Shown: positions 42,982-51,250, numbered from the stretch's first letter. The stretch: DNA of 64,000 nt from Opitutaceae bacterium (GCA_028284235.1 JANQSC010000071.1:205847-269846), one strand, 5' to 3'. The notes: a model not told the origin generated them from the sequence alone. Translations and numbers: made by a program.

Positions 42982-43019
42982 AATCCCAAACCCAATCCAC
43001 AAGATTGATGATTGTGCGA
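42961..43019. repeat. cassette repeat R10 (extended to GTTGAGC at 43038-43044)
   Basis: A full copy overlapping the 3' end of the lipoprotein gene. Its core reads CACAAGATTGATGATTGTGCG. The extension ends with ATCAGTTGAGC, matching GTTRRRY. Confidence 0.93.
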
Positions 43020-43091
43020 AAACTCCTCAAAAAATCAGTTGAGCGAACGAAGCCTCGCGCTTAGGATCACTTCTATGATACTGCAACTACG

Positions 43092-43580
43092 ATGAAGGCA
43101 TATAGTTTTCGATACTTAATCAGTGAAAAGGAATTCATGAGAGCATTCGAAGCCCATTGGAAAAGTAATAAATCGGCCACGCGGACAAATATTATTTTGG
43201 GATCTATAGGGCTATTGCTTGGTATACCATTGAGTTTTGCCATGGGGTGGCTTGGACTGACTTTAATCATAGTGGCTTCGTCGCTTTTGTGTCTAATGTT
43301 GATCCGGCATTTCAACCACATTCGCGCCTATAGGGAAACAAAGAGATTTTCGAGTGAAATAAGCATCAAGTTTTCGGAAAATCAGATAGAAGTTAAGACA
43401 ATTGATGGCGAATCTAGATTGAAATGGTCTACTTATATCAAATATTTGAATACCAATGAGTTTTTACTGCTCTACATGTCTCCAAAAGTTTTTTCTATCA
43501 TTCCCAAAAAGGCGTTAGGTGATGAAGCAGAAGAATTCGTTCAATTCGTAAAGACTAAAATAGGCCCGGAAAATGCATGA
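43092..43580 (+). CDS. YcxB-like membrane protein
   Basis: A 162-aa protein. The N-terminal cytoplasmic segment (YLISEKEFMRAFEAHW) and two adjacent hydrophobic segments (NIILGSIGLLLGIPLSFAMG, LTLIIVASSLLCLMLI) precede a C-terminal beta domain with FSENQIEVKTIDGESRLKWSTYIKY and FSIIPKKAL. This is the layout of YcxB-like (PF14317) proteins. The function is unknown. Confidence 0.75.
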   Translation: MKAYSFRYLISEKEFMRAFEAHWKSNKSATRTNIILGSIGLLLGIPLSFAMGWLGLTLIIVASSLLCLMLIRHFNHIRAYRETKRFSSEISIKFSENQIEVKTIDGESRLKWSTYIKYLNTNEFLLLYMSPKVFSIIPKKALGDEAEEFVQFVKTKIGPENA

Positions 43581-43630
43581 CTCAAGTTGCTGCATTCACT
43601 CCGCAACTTTCGTTGCACCATTCACTTGAG
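43581..43630. repeat. non-consensus inverted repeat at the 43.6 kb junction
   Basis: This junction lacks the standard repeat. Instead CTCAAGT (43581-43587) and ACTTGAG (43624-43630) form an outer stem, and GCAAC-tttc-GTTGC (43603-43616) an inner hairpin. The 50-nt two-stem design resembles a folded recombination site more than a terminator (no T-tract). Confidence 0.55.
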
Positions 43631-43644
43631 AATCGACCCGGCAC

Positions 43645-43977
43645 ATGAAACTTTCCAAACTAAACGATGAAGATAAGTTCCACCTGCGTCAGTTCTTTGG
43701 AAACTTCCACCAAGACTTCGACTTGGTGTATTCTTCTTACGAATCAGCGATTTCAGAAATCCTGTCGCATTCGAACCACGAAAGATTAGCCACCCTTTTG
43801 GAAGCACTAAAGAAACTGCACAAATCCAAATATGGAGAGAAAAAGATCGAGAAAATGATCTGTAGAGAATTTGCGTGCGATTCTTGGCCAGTAAAGCTCA
43901 GAGGACGTCCTTGGATTGAGGAGATCTTGATGAGAATCGAAAAAGAGCTAGCTAAAACGAGTCCGCCTAATCAATGA
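43645..43977 (+). CDS. CdiI-like immunity protein (putative)
   Basis: A 110-aa soluble helical protein. The N-terminal phrase LRQFFGNFHQDFDLVYSSYESAISEIL resembles the start of CdiI_2-type contact-dependent inhibition immunity proteins (L-x-x-F-x-G-x-F-H-Q-D-x-x). The remainder is short helices ending WIEEILMRIEKELAK. No toxin gene is adjacent. An orphan immunity gene would be typical cassette cargo. The family assignment is from motif memory, not a search. Confidence 0.55.
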   Translation: MKLSKLNDEDKFHLRQFFGNFHQDFDLVYSSYESAISEILSHSNHERLATLLEALKKLHKSKYGEKKIEKMICREFACDSWPVKLRGRPWIEEILMRIEKELAKTSPPNQ

Positions 43978-43998
43978 GAACGAACGCACCTTTTGGAA

Positions 43999-44034
43999 CC
44001 CTTCCCCAATCCACAATATTGATTGTTGCGCGAA
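43999..44034. repeat. cassette repeat R11, 5'-truncated (extended to GTTGAGC at 44060-44066)
   Basis: It lacks the CAACCGCAGTGAA half and begins at CCCCAATCCACAATATTG. The 3' extension is almost identical to that of R1 for about 70 nt. Its hairpin reads AGGAGT-cct-ACTCCT, where R1 has AGGATT-cgc-AATCCT, a compensated change. Confidence 0.88.
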
Positions 44035-44118
44035 TTCAGAGATTAGCTAAAACAATTCAGTTGAGCCTGAGGAGTCCTACTCCTGCGCTCACTTCTAGCC
44101 TGGAAAAGAAATACAACC

Positions 44119-44634
44119 ATGTGTAAAGCAGCGATCATAGGAAACGCAGCGGGTGGAAAATCAACGATCTGCAAGGCAATAGTCAAAGCGCACGACCTTC
44201 CACTACACGCCGTAGATAAATTGCAGTGGAAACCAGGCTGGACTGCGGTTCCGGAGGATGTAGTCGCCCGCGAAATACGTCGTATCATGAAGAACGATCG
44301 ATGGCTGCTCGACGGATGGGGTCCTTGGGAGACAATAGAGGAGAGATTCGAAAAGGCCGACACGATCATCTTCGTAGATCACAGTGTATGGATTCACTTA
44401 TGGTGGGCAGCTAAGAGGCAGATGAGAGTATTTGTAGCGCCGGGGTCGATTGAGAAGCCAGAAGGATGCGATCTCGCTCCAATGACTTGGAAGATGTTTA
44501 AGATGATCTGGATGATAAACAGGGATCTCCGGCCGAGGCTCTTGAAGCTCGTGGAAAGCTTCAGGGGAAAGAAAGACGTATTTCACATTCGTTCACCAAA
44601 AGAGCTAAGGAGATTTGCTCTTGAACATTGCTAA
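44119..44634 (+). CDS. P-loop kinase-like protein (FlaR/adenylate kinase-related)
   Basis: A 171-aa nucleotide-binding protein. Walker A is G-N-A-A-G-G-K-S-T near the N-terminus. The next segments LPLHAVDKLQWKPGW, WLLDGWGPWETIEERFEKADTIIFVD and the C-terminal FHIRSPKELRRFALEH match the group labelled DNA topology modulation protein FlaR and related adenylate kinase-like proteins. The true substrate is unknown. It is the last gene of the array, and I find no repeat copy after it. Confidence 0.8.
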   Translation: MCKAAIIGNAAGGKSTICKAIVKAHDLPLHAVDKLQWKPGWTAVPEDVVAREIRRIMKNDRWLLDGWGPWETIEERFEKADTIIFVDHSVWIHLWWAAKRQMRVFVAPGSIEKPEGCDLAPMTWKMFKMIWMINRDLRPRLLKLVESFRGKKDVFHIRSPKELRRFALEHC

Positions 44635-45091
44635 TGCAATGCCAACCCCAACTGGCGTTAACCAACTCCGCGTTGCAGCGATCGATCAAACTAATGAGCC
44701 GTTTTCGGATGCGCCGATCGTTCCAACGCTGATAGTTTCAGTAATTTCCGCCTGAAGTTCATCTTAGATTCATGTAAATTCCACTACACCGATCGCGGTT
44801 GTCATTGGTTTACTCAAAACACCGCTTCATCGATCAACCATGAACCATCGACTGAAACGGTGGCGCGTTTCCCTCAATCGGACGCCTGATTCCCCCACCC
44901 TTTTGGAATCCATTTGCCTAGGTTGCGCTGTAGCATAGCGGGACTAGAGTTCAGCCCGTTTTAAGACTTGTAACGATACTGAAAACGCGGGACATTTCCC
45001 TTGACCCAAAAACCTCAGGCTTGCGAGTAGGACGGTGGCCCGACGAGCGATTCGTCCGGCGAAAATCACCCAACTCAAAAGCGAGACCAGG
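44635..45091. other. intergenic region between array and sigma-factor operon
   Basis: 457 nt without a supported gene. Near its start is CCCAACTGGCGTTAACCAAC, with CAAC/GTTG pairs, but it does not match the cassette repeat. The promoter of the sigma factor operon should lie in the last 150 nt; no convincing -35/-10 pair was found. Confidence 0.4.
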
Positions 45092-45634
45092 ATGCAAACG
45101 AACAGTACAGAGCAAGCGGATTGGTACGTCGAAAACATCAAACCCTTCGAGGCGGACCTGAGGAGGTGGCTGGGGAGACGCTTCGCCCTGGGAAGTGCGG
45201 TCGACGACATTTTGCAGGAGAGCTACCTGAGGGCGATCAAGGCGCGCGACCGCGGCGTTCTCCATTCGCCCAGGGCGTTTTTGTTCAAAGCGTCTCGGAA
45301 TTTGGCCATTGACTACCTGAAAAAAAAATCAAATTCCACAGAACCTTTAGCGAAATGCCAGGAGTCATCCGTTATAGCTTTTGAGGATCCCATTCCGGAG
45401 ATCGTATCTCGGAAGAATGAATGCCAAATTTTGAAACTAGCTATTGAGTCGTTGCCGGAAAAATGCCGTGAGATTTTCACTATGAGAAAACTCTACGGCA
45501 TGTCTCAAATCGAGATATCCGAGGCGCTGGGAATATCGCGCAACACGGTTTCGGCTCAGCTAACGATCGGTCTGAGAAAATGTGTGAACTATTTCGACAA
45601 CTACGAAAAAGACGGAGGGGGTCTCGATGATTAA
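45092..45634 (+). CDS. ECF sigma factor, FecI-like
   Basis: A 180-aa extracytoplasmic-function sigma factor. Region 2 covers about residues 20-85 (LRRWLGRRFALGSAVDDILQESYLRA, then HSPRAFLFKASRNLAIDYLKKK). Region 4 is at about 115-170, with the helix-turn-helix in YGMSQIEISEALGISRNTVSAQLTIGL. ATG 45092 was chosen over an in-frame start at 45035. The stop overlaps the FecR start by 8 nt, the usual FecI-FecR coupling. The promoter controlled is most likely that of the TonB receptor gene downstream. Confidence 0.92.
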   Translation: MQTNSTEQADWYVENIKPFEADLRRWLGRRFALGSAVDDILQESYLRAIKARDRGVLHSPRAFLFKASRNLAIDYLKKKSNSTEPLAKCQESSVIAFEDPIPEIVSRKNECQILKLAIESLPEKCREIFTMRKLYGMSQIEISEALGISRNTVSAQLTIGLRKCVNYFDNYEKDGGGLDD

Positions 45635-46667
45635 CGATCTGCCCAATAGCTCCGACGAGACGGAACAGGAAGCCGCCGAGTGGATTGTCCGGCTCGACGC
45701 TGGATTGTCGAAAGACGAAGAGGCGGAATACGAGAACTGGCTCAGCCAAGATCCCGCCCGAAGCGCCGTCATCAAAAAATTTGGAAACGCCTGGAGTCGT
45801 TTCGACGTGCTCGAGACGGACGAGGAACGCGAAGTGCTGGAACAGCCCGTTTCAGAGTCGGAAACCACCGCGGACTCGAGCAAAACCGTCGTGTTTTACC
45901 GTCGCATCACAACCATCGCGGCGGTTCTGGCAGTCGGCTTAGGTTCCTGGGGATTGATCGAGTTTCTGGGGACTTCGGATTCCGGCGTACAAGAAGCGTC
46001 GTTCCACGCAAACGCCTACGAAAGCCGTATCCTGTCGGACGGAACGATACTGGAGCTCAACGACGGCACGCGCGTCGACGTCGAACTAACCAGCTCGCTG
46101 CGCCGTGTGTGGCTCCACGAGGGAGAAGTTTTCTTTGATGTGGCCAAAGACGCCTCGCGGCCCTTTTTGGTTCACGTAGGCGAAACGGAAGTCCGAGTGC
46201 TCGGAACGTCATTCAATATCAAGCACGACGATCAATTCGTGCAGGTCGCCGTCACCGAAGGCAGCGTTCGCTTTAGTCAAACGAGCTCGTCGGACCCGGA
46301 AGACTTGGAGAGCGACCTGTTTGTCGAGCAGATGACGACAGGCCAAGTCTCCACCTACGAAGTTTCCGGACAGGAGGAAAGCGTCGTGGTCGAGACCTTC
46401 GACAGCATGCAAATGGAAGAAATTCTGGCTTGGAAGCCCGAAGTCCTGGAATTCACCTCCACGCCCCTCAGGGACGTGGTCACGGCGTTCAACGCGCGTA
46501 ACAGCACGCAAATCGTGTTGAGAAACGAGGACTTGGAAGGGATGCCCATCGAGGCCACGTTCCGCTCGGACAACGTAATGGCGTTCGTGCGACTGCTGGA
46601 GTTGACCTTCGACCTCGAAACCGAGGAAATTGCCGAGAACAAAATCTATATCGGGAAGTCGAATTAA
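45627..46667 (+). CDS. FecR-family anti-sigma factor
   Basis: A 346-aa membrane sigma regulator. The cytoplasmic N-terminal DUF4880 segment is WIVRLDAGLSKDEEAEYENWLSQDP, followed by one membrane segment (IAAVLAVGLGSWGLIEFL, about residues 95-112). The periplasmic FecR domain (LSDGTILELNDGTRVDVE, RPFLVHVGETEVRVLGTSFNIK) comes next. The C-terminal DUF4974-like segment is FTSTPLRDVVTAFNARNSTQIV. It should bind the STN domain of the receptor encoded next and transmit its state to the sigma factor. Confidence 0.92.
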   Translation: MINDLPNSSDETEQEAAEWIVRLDAGLSKDEEAEYENWLSQDPARSAVIKKFGNAWSRFDVLETDEEREVLEQPVSESETTADSSKTVVFYRRITTIAAVLAVGLGSWGLIEFLGTSDSGVQEASFHANAYESRILSDGTILELNDGTRVDVELTSSLRRVWLHEGEVFFDVAKDASRPFLVHVGETEVRVLGTSFNIKHDDQFVQVAVTEGSVRFSQTSSSDPEDLESDLFVEQMTTGQVSTYEVSGQEESVVVETFDSMQMEEILAWKPEVLEFTSTPLRDVVTAFNARNSTQIVLRNEDLEGMPIEATFRSDNVMAFVRLLELTFDLETEEIAENKIYIGKSN

Positions 46668-46980
46668 GCGTCTCCAACCAGAGGGCGCCCACCCCTACTC
46701 CCTCGCGAGTTCCAGGTGGACATTAACGGCAAACCCGACAGTCTCGGTTCATGTTTCGCAATTCCAAGGATCCACTCGAAACGCTCGATTTCGACGAGCG
46801 TGTCTGCGAGCAGTCGGAATTCGCCGCGGAACACCGGTTTTGCCGCGCGATTCCAGCGCCCGAATCCCTACCGAGAGCCACCCCCCTCAAAAGTTTTTTC
46901 ATTTTTCTTAGTATAGCGCTTAGCGAAATGACTGCCATGACGCGTTTTAACGGTCGTGATCATGGCGCATTTCTTAGAAA
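46668..46980. promoter_or_regulatory. intergenic region before the TonB receptor
   Basis: 313 nt with no supported gene. It holds an A/T tract followed by TTTTTTCATTTTTCTTAGTA (about 46893-46912) about 70 nt before the receptor start. The promoter recognised by the FecI-like sigma factor is expected here, but its motif cannot be assigned from one site. Confidence 0.35.
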
Positions 46981-49900
46981 ATGTTCGGAAGGATAGGACT
47001 GACAACCTTACACGTGTCGGGACGGTTTCTTCGTTCGACGATTTGTTACGCCATGATCTGTTGCGCGACTCTGTCCTTTGCGGCGGAGGAGCCAATGCAC
47101 TCGTTCGATATCCCCGAAGGCAACGCAATCGAGAGCCTCAAGGCTGTCGCCCGCCAAGCCGGAGTGGACATCGTGTTCGATTCCCGAGTTGTGGGGGACT
47201 TACAGACTCCCGCGGTTCGAGGATCATACTCAGCCCTCGAAGCATTCCAAATGCTGCTGAGGGACTCCTCGTTGGTCGTGATTCAGGACAGCAACACGAC
47301 CGCTTTCGCGGTGCGACGCGAAAGCGGCTATGCAGCTGCATCTGTCGATCAAGGGGAATTAGCAGTCAAACCAACATCCGACAAAGAACGAACAGATACA
47401 GACATGACCCCTACTTCAAACACCGGCTCTCCTACGAGTCAATCCAACCGTAGTGGCAATAAACCCACTAAAAAGAACATCTTCTCCAAGGCGGCGGCCA
47501 TCATAACGCTCGGGACCACTAGCCTCTTGCTCGGGCAAGACGACGTGCAAGTCGAAGGCCCGACAATCGAGCTGGAGACCTTCAAAACGAAAGGCTTCCG
47601 TTCCGCCCTGCAACAGGCCCTGGAATCCAAACGCGAATCGAATCAAGTGAGCGATTCGGTTTCCGCGGAAGAAATCGGAAAATTCTCCGACTTCAACGTC
47701 ACCGACGCCCTGTCCCGTATTTCCGGCGTACAGATTTCCCGCGAATACGGCGAAGGCGAAACCGCTAACCTGCGCGGTCTCGACGGCAGTTTTGCCCGCG
47801 TCGAAGTCGACGGACGTAAACTTTCCGCCACCCGCGACAACAACCAGCCGGAACGATCGACCGTTTTGACGTCTTTCTCCACCGAGCTGTTCGACAGTAT
47901 CGAAGTCATCAAGTCGCCCACCGCGGCGGACGTTGAAGGCGGTATCGGCGGTATCATTCGGCTCAGGACTCCAAGCCCTCTTAAAATCGGCAAGAACACA
48001 TTCGGCGCGGAATACGGACTTTCCACGTCCGACCAATACGACTTCACGCAAACGAACTTCAACGGGTTCGTCAACCGAGTCATGGCGGACAACAAGTTCG
48101 GCTTTCTGCTCTCATGGGTATTCCGCAAGGACGACAACGCGTTCAACGAGTACCTGAACCGCAGATCGCCTCGACTCGTCAGCGACCTCGCCGATTTCGA
48201 AGAGTACCCGGAACTCGCGCCCTACGCGGACGCGTACGTCTCTCGACGCTCGCGCTACCGCGACCGGACGGGTGAAGAAAACAACCAGAACTTCAACCTC
48301 AAGCTCGAGTACCAAGTCAACGACAACCTCCAGCTCTATGCTGGCGGTACCTACTCCTTCGAGGATCGGAACAAAATTGAAGCCTGGCTCCGCGTCGACG
48401 CGGACAATGGAGACCTCGCCCCTCTCAGCGTGCTCTTCCCCGACGCCACCGAACCCATTATCGTCAACGAGCAAAACGCCGTCATGCAAACCGCATGGGT
48501 CGACGGACGCCTCTACTACGAAGGCGTAACCGACGAACTCGAGAATACACTTTTTGGATACAACTTCGGCTTCAATTGGGACGCGAGCGAACGCCTCCAT
48601 CTCAAATTGGATGTTTCCTCGAGCGAGAGCGAAGAGACCCGCGACTTCTACCAGTCAAACGTTCGCTACGACGGTGTCACCGCCGGCTACAGCTATCTGG
48701 AAAATCCGTATCTCCCAGCCATCACCATTCTCGATTGGGAGACGGAGATGAACGGTCCTTTGGGCGAACGCCTCGACAATCTGCGCCTCTCAAACCGGAT
48801 CGTTAGCGAAGACGACTCCGCGATTCGTTTCGACGCGAACTACGATCTCGATCAAGGTTTTATCAAAACGGTTTCGGCCGGCTTCCGCTTCAGCGATCTG
48901 GAAACCGAACGCCTCCGCGTCCGCCCACGCAGCGATCTACGCCGCAACAACGACTTCTCCTACGGCGACGCCTATGCGATGTTCCCGTTGACAGACCCGG
49001 TCGCGAATCTGTTCGGCAACAACTTGCCAGGGGACACCCCGCTTGACTGGCCTGTGATCGACACCAAGCAAACCTACCTGCTTTCGCCAAGCGATGACGC
49101 CTACCAGTTCTTCGACCTCGACGTTGCGGAACCGCCTCAATTCATCACTGAGGACACCACTGCATATTACATTATGGCCGATTACGAAGCGGAATCGGAA
49201 GCCCTCTTCGTTCGCGGCAATTTCGGTATGCGCTTTGTCGATACAGAAACGGCAGGCAATGGTGTAATCACCATCAATCAGCAGTACTTCGAAACGGATT
49301 CCGAATCGGGCGAACTGGTTCCCGTGGATGATCAAGAGGTGGACATAGCGTTCCTCAGCCCCACCAATCTGGACGCCTCCTCAAGCAATGCATTGCCAAG
49401 CTTCAACATCGCGCTTTCTCGCGAGCGAAATTCCAACTTCCTCGTTCGCGCTGCCGTCGCCCGCACGGAAACGCGCCCGAGCTTCGGCGACCTCAGCCCG
49501 CTTGTCGACATCTCTCAAGTCTTCGAAGACGGCGTGCTGCAGCTCGACGAATCGGAAATCGCCGCCGGCAACCCGGCCCTGGAACCCTTCCTCGCAGACA
49601 TGTACGACATCGGCTTCGAATACTACTTCGGAGACTCGCGCGAAGGACTGTTCGCCCTGTCCTACTACCACAAGGACCTGGATTCGGTGTTTGAAGACTT
49701 CGTTGTCGATGGCGAGCGAACCGTTTCCTATAACGGCGTCGACTACACCGTCGGCAGTTCGGACCAGCCGATCAATGCCGGTAGCGCCGTTGTAAACGGT
49801 TTCGAATTCGCCTTCCAAACGCCGTTCACCGCCCTGCCTGACTTCTGGCAAGACTTCGGCTTCTTCGGAAACTACACCTACGTGACCAAAGGCGAGCTCA

Positions 49901-50253
49901 CCACGCTTGCCGGCGACGTAGAGCCGTTTTTCGGGGCGTCCGAAGACACCTACAACCTCGCGTTCTACTACGAGAAACGCGGCTTCTCAGGCCGTATCGG
50001 ATACAACTACCGAGGCGCCTACCGTCTCGACACCACCGAGTACGTTGGCAATTCAGGCCGCACGGACCTCGCGTTCCGCTACCGCCTCGACAACGGATGG
50101 CGTTTCGCCTTCGACGTGATCAACGTGACAGGCGAACAACGCGTCACCTACCACAGTCACGACGACAATCCGGGCGTGCCCATCGACACGCAGCCGACCA
50201 AGTACGACTGGGAGGAGCCCATCTACAAGTTCAGCGTCGGCTATTCCTACTAA
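46981..50253 (+). CDS. TonB-dependent receptor with N-terminal STN domain
   Basis: A 1090-aa outer-membrane transporter of the FecA type. A first signal peptide (residues about 15-35) is followed by an STN signalling domain at about 40-115 (FDIPEGNAIESLKAVARQAGVDIVFD). A low-complexity Thr/Ser linker and a second signal-peptide-like stretch (basic residues, then AAAIITLGTTSLLLGQ at 171-186, after an in-frame Met142) come next. The plug domain runs from about 220 (SAEEIGKFSDFNVTDALSRISGVQI). A 22-strand-type barrel follows, ending in aromatic YKFSVGYSY. The internal signal-like segment suggests an STN module was joined in front of a complete receptor precursor. The sigma and FecR genes upstream complete the signalling set. 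The ligand is unknown. Confidence 0.93.
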   Translation: MFGRIGLTTLHVSGRFLRSTICYAMICCATLSFAAEEPMHSFDIPEGNAIESLKAVARQAGVDIVFDSRVVGDLQTPAVRGSYSALEAFQMLLRDSSLVVIQDSNTTAFAVRRESGYAAASVDQGELAVKPTSDKERTDTDMTPTSNTGSPTSQSNRSGNKPTKKNIFSKAAAIITLGTTSLLLGQDDVQVEGPTIELETFKTKGFRSALQQALESKRESNQVSDSVSAEEIGKFSDFNVTDALSRISGVQISREYGEGETANLRGLDGSFARVEVDGRKLSATRDNNQPERSTVLTSFSTELFDSIEVIKSPTAADVEGGIGGIIRLRTPSPLKIGKNTFGAEYGLSTSDQYDFTQTNFNGFVNRVMADNKFGFLLSWVFRKDDNAFNEYLNRRSPRLVSDLADFEEYPELAPYADAYVSRRSRYRDRTGEENNQNFNLKLEYQVNDNLQLYAGGTYSFEDRNKIEAWLRVDADNGDLAPLSVLFPDATEPIIVNEQNAVMQTAWVDGRLYYEGVTDELENTLFGYNFGFNWDASERLHLKLDVSSSESEETRDFYQSNVRYDGVTAGYSYLENPYLPAITILDWETEMNGPLGERLDNLRLSNRIVSEDDSAIRFDANYDLDQGFIKTVSAGFRFSDLETERLRVRPRSDLRRNNDFSYGDAYAMFPLTDPVANLFGNNLPGDTPLDWPVIDTKQTYLLSPSDDAYQFFDLDVAEPPQFITEDTTAYYIMADYEAESEALFVRGNFGMRFVDTETAGNGVITINQQYFETDSESGELVPVDDQEVDIAFLSPTNLDASSSNALPSFNIALSRERNSNFLVRAAVARTETRPSFGDLSPLVDISQVFEDGVLQLDESEIAAGNPALEPFLADMYDIGFEYYFGDSREGLFALSYYHKDLDSVFEDFVVDGERTVSYNGVDYTVGSSDQPINAGSAVVNGFEFAFQTPFTALPDFWQDFGFFGNYTYVTKGELTTLAGDVEPFFGASEDTYNLAFYYEKRGFSGRIGYNYRGAYRLDTTEYVGNSGRTDLAFRYRLDNGWRFAFDVINVTGEQRVTYHSHDDNPGVPIDTQPTKYDWEEPIYKFSVGYSY

Positions 50254-50274
50254 TTTTAATTAACCCACCACACC

Positions 50275-50315
50275 AGGCCGTCAGGAGATTCATTCTCCTG
50301 TCGGCCTTTTTTTTG
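50275..50315 (+). terminator. Rho-independent terminator of the TonB receptor gene
   Basis: A perfect 13-bp stem except one T-T pair (AGGCCGTCAGGAG / CTCCTGTCGGCCT) has a 7-nt loop and is followed by eight T. It starts 22 nt after the stop codon. Confidence 0.95.
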
Positions 50316-50361
50316 TTTTCTTTCCAATCATAAATAGTACATCTCGCACGCATCCGAATCG

Positions 50362-50443
50362 GTAGGGCTCGACGGCCTCGGCGAGCCGCGTCGGTTAAGC
50401 AGTTTTTCGAAGCAACGTGGACCGTCTGGCAGCCGGTCCCTAC
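50362..50443. repeat. degenerate REP-like palindrome
   Basis: GTAGGGCTCGACGGCC at the left faces GGCAGCCGGTCCCTACC at the right, with imperfect arms and AAGCAGTTTTTCGAAGC between. It is a diverged member of the GTAGGG-type palindromes. Confidence 0.55.
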
Positions 50444-50506
50444 CTTGAATTACAATTATCGGACTTACTAGACAGTCTCGAGGAGAAGATCTAAAAAGGC
50501 GAAAAC

Positions 50507-50535
50507 GTAGGGCTGGCGCTTGCACCATGCCGCGG
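50507..50535. repeat. solitary REP half (GTAGGGCTGGCGC type)
   Basis: Only the left arm GTAGGGCTGGCGCTTGC followed by CATGCCGCG is present; no complementary right arm follows. It is probably a decayed element. Confidence 0.6.
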
Positions 50536-50645
50536 ACACAACTAAATATTCAACTTACGCAGCGATTCAGAGGATGACAATCTACGAACGAAAATCGAGA
50601 GACTACTGTTACTCCGCATCCGAAGAATACGATGTAGCCTTTTCT

Positions 50646-50691
50646 CAATCACACTGAAACTCAACCCAACACACCCTTCCTATTGTCGAGC
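50646..50691. repeat. possible divergent cassette repeat
   Basis: CAATCACACTGAAACTCAACCC and CCTATTGTCGAGC follow the order of the array repeat (CAACCGCAGTGAAA, CCAACCCC, TATTGTGCG) with many differences. It lies upstream of a cluster of small A+T-rich genes, as in the array. Similarity is suggestive only. The rest of the 50.3-50.74 kb gap holds no gene. Confidence 0.35.
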
Positions 50692-50739
50692 TAACTCTCA
50701 GCACTCGCAATCCAACTTAGCATTCCATCGAGATATCGT

Positions 50740-51186
50740 ATGAACAAATCACAAATTCTCCGCTTTCTCGTAGTTCTTGAATGGATATACATTATCGCAG
50801 CAGTCGTTCTATCATCGACTCTTGAAAATCAGCTCCCCTTAGAATTGAAGGCGTGGCTCGATATGCAGATCGAAGCAGAGATATCAACGTTTGACATCGT
50901 CGTGCTAGTGGTTGGACTTCCAGCCCTCGTCGCATCCATTGCTGGATCCATCGGTCTCTTCCTCTTGAAAAAGTGGGGAGCTTGGACGTTCCTTATTTCC
51001 GGAATTATTAGCTATGCTCTATTCCCTTTTGCGGGTCCAACTGTTGAACATGCTGTAGCTGATATGATTGACGAGTTCTCAGTGATCACAGCGGGCATGA
51101 TTATTGCATTGGCTTTCTTCACCGACACGTTGAATGATGGAAAAGCAGCGTCCGCAGCTCCCAACCCTCCAATTACTGCTTCGTGA
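50740..51186 (+). CDS. small membrane protein of unknown function
   Basis: A 148-aa protein with four hydrophobic segments (FLVVLEWIYIIAAVVLSS, FDIVVLVVGLPALVASIAGSIGLFLL, AWTFLISGIISYALFPFAG, ITAGMIIALAFF). A short acidic loop follows the first one. No family was recognised. It is A+T-richer than the flanking genes and preceded by a possible divergent cassette repeat. Confidence 0.7.
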   Translation: MNKSQILRFLVVLEWIYIIAAVVLSSTLENQLPLELKAWLDMQIEAEISTFDIVVLVVGLPALVASIAGSIGLFLLKKWGAWTFLISGIISYALFPFAGPTVEHAVADMIDEFSVITAGMIIALAFFTDTLNDGKAASAAPNPPITAS

Positions 51187-51250
51187 CGCTTTTTTACCAG
51201 TCCGCTCCGGAACGCAATTCGGTTAGAGAAACACATTGTCGGATGTTCAA

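Larger units (their letters stand above)
36311..44100. mobile_element. cassette-like gene array with conserved inter-gene repeats (integron/CALIN-like candidate)
   Basis: Twelve small unrelated genes, all on the plus strand, lie in modules of about 0.3-1 kb. Eleven copies of one repeat separate most of them. The consensus begins CCCCAACCGCAGTGAA, continues CCAACCCCAATCCACAATAT and ends GATTGTTGTGCGAA. A half copy marks the left edge at 36311-36331. The array is visibly A+T-richer than the flanks and uses more AGA/AGG/ATA codons. One gene per repeat, a single orientation and products typical of cassettes (GNAT, lipoproteins, immunity-like, kinase) match a cluster of attC-type sites without an integrase. 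Five copies extend to a box fitting GTTRRRY (GTTGAGC, GTTGAGT or GTTGGGT, plus one GTTGAAA). No intI-like gene is in the window, so the recombinase type is unproven. Confidence 0.6.

Noticed and set aside
36991..44034. CRISPR array
   Set aside because: The repeats are about 60 nt and spaced 300-1050 nt apart with complete ORFs between them; there are no short uniform spacers and no cas gene.
36311..44634. Integron integrase or other recombinase inside the array
   Set aside because: None of the translated frames shows the tyrosine-recombinase R..HxxR..Y pattern or a transposase motif; array genes were all accounted for by other families or unknowns.
44641..44680. A final cassette repeat after the kinase gene
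   Set aside because: CCCAACTGGCGTTAACCAAC has CAAC/GTTG elements but no match to the repeat core, so it was not counted as a copy.
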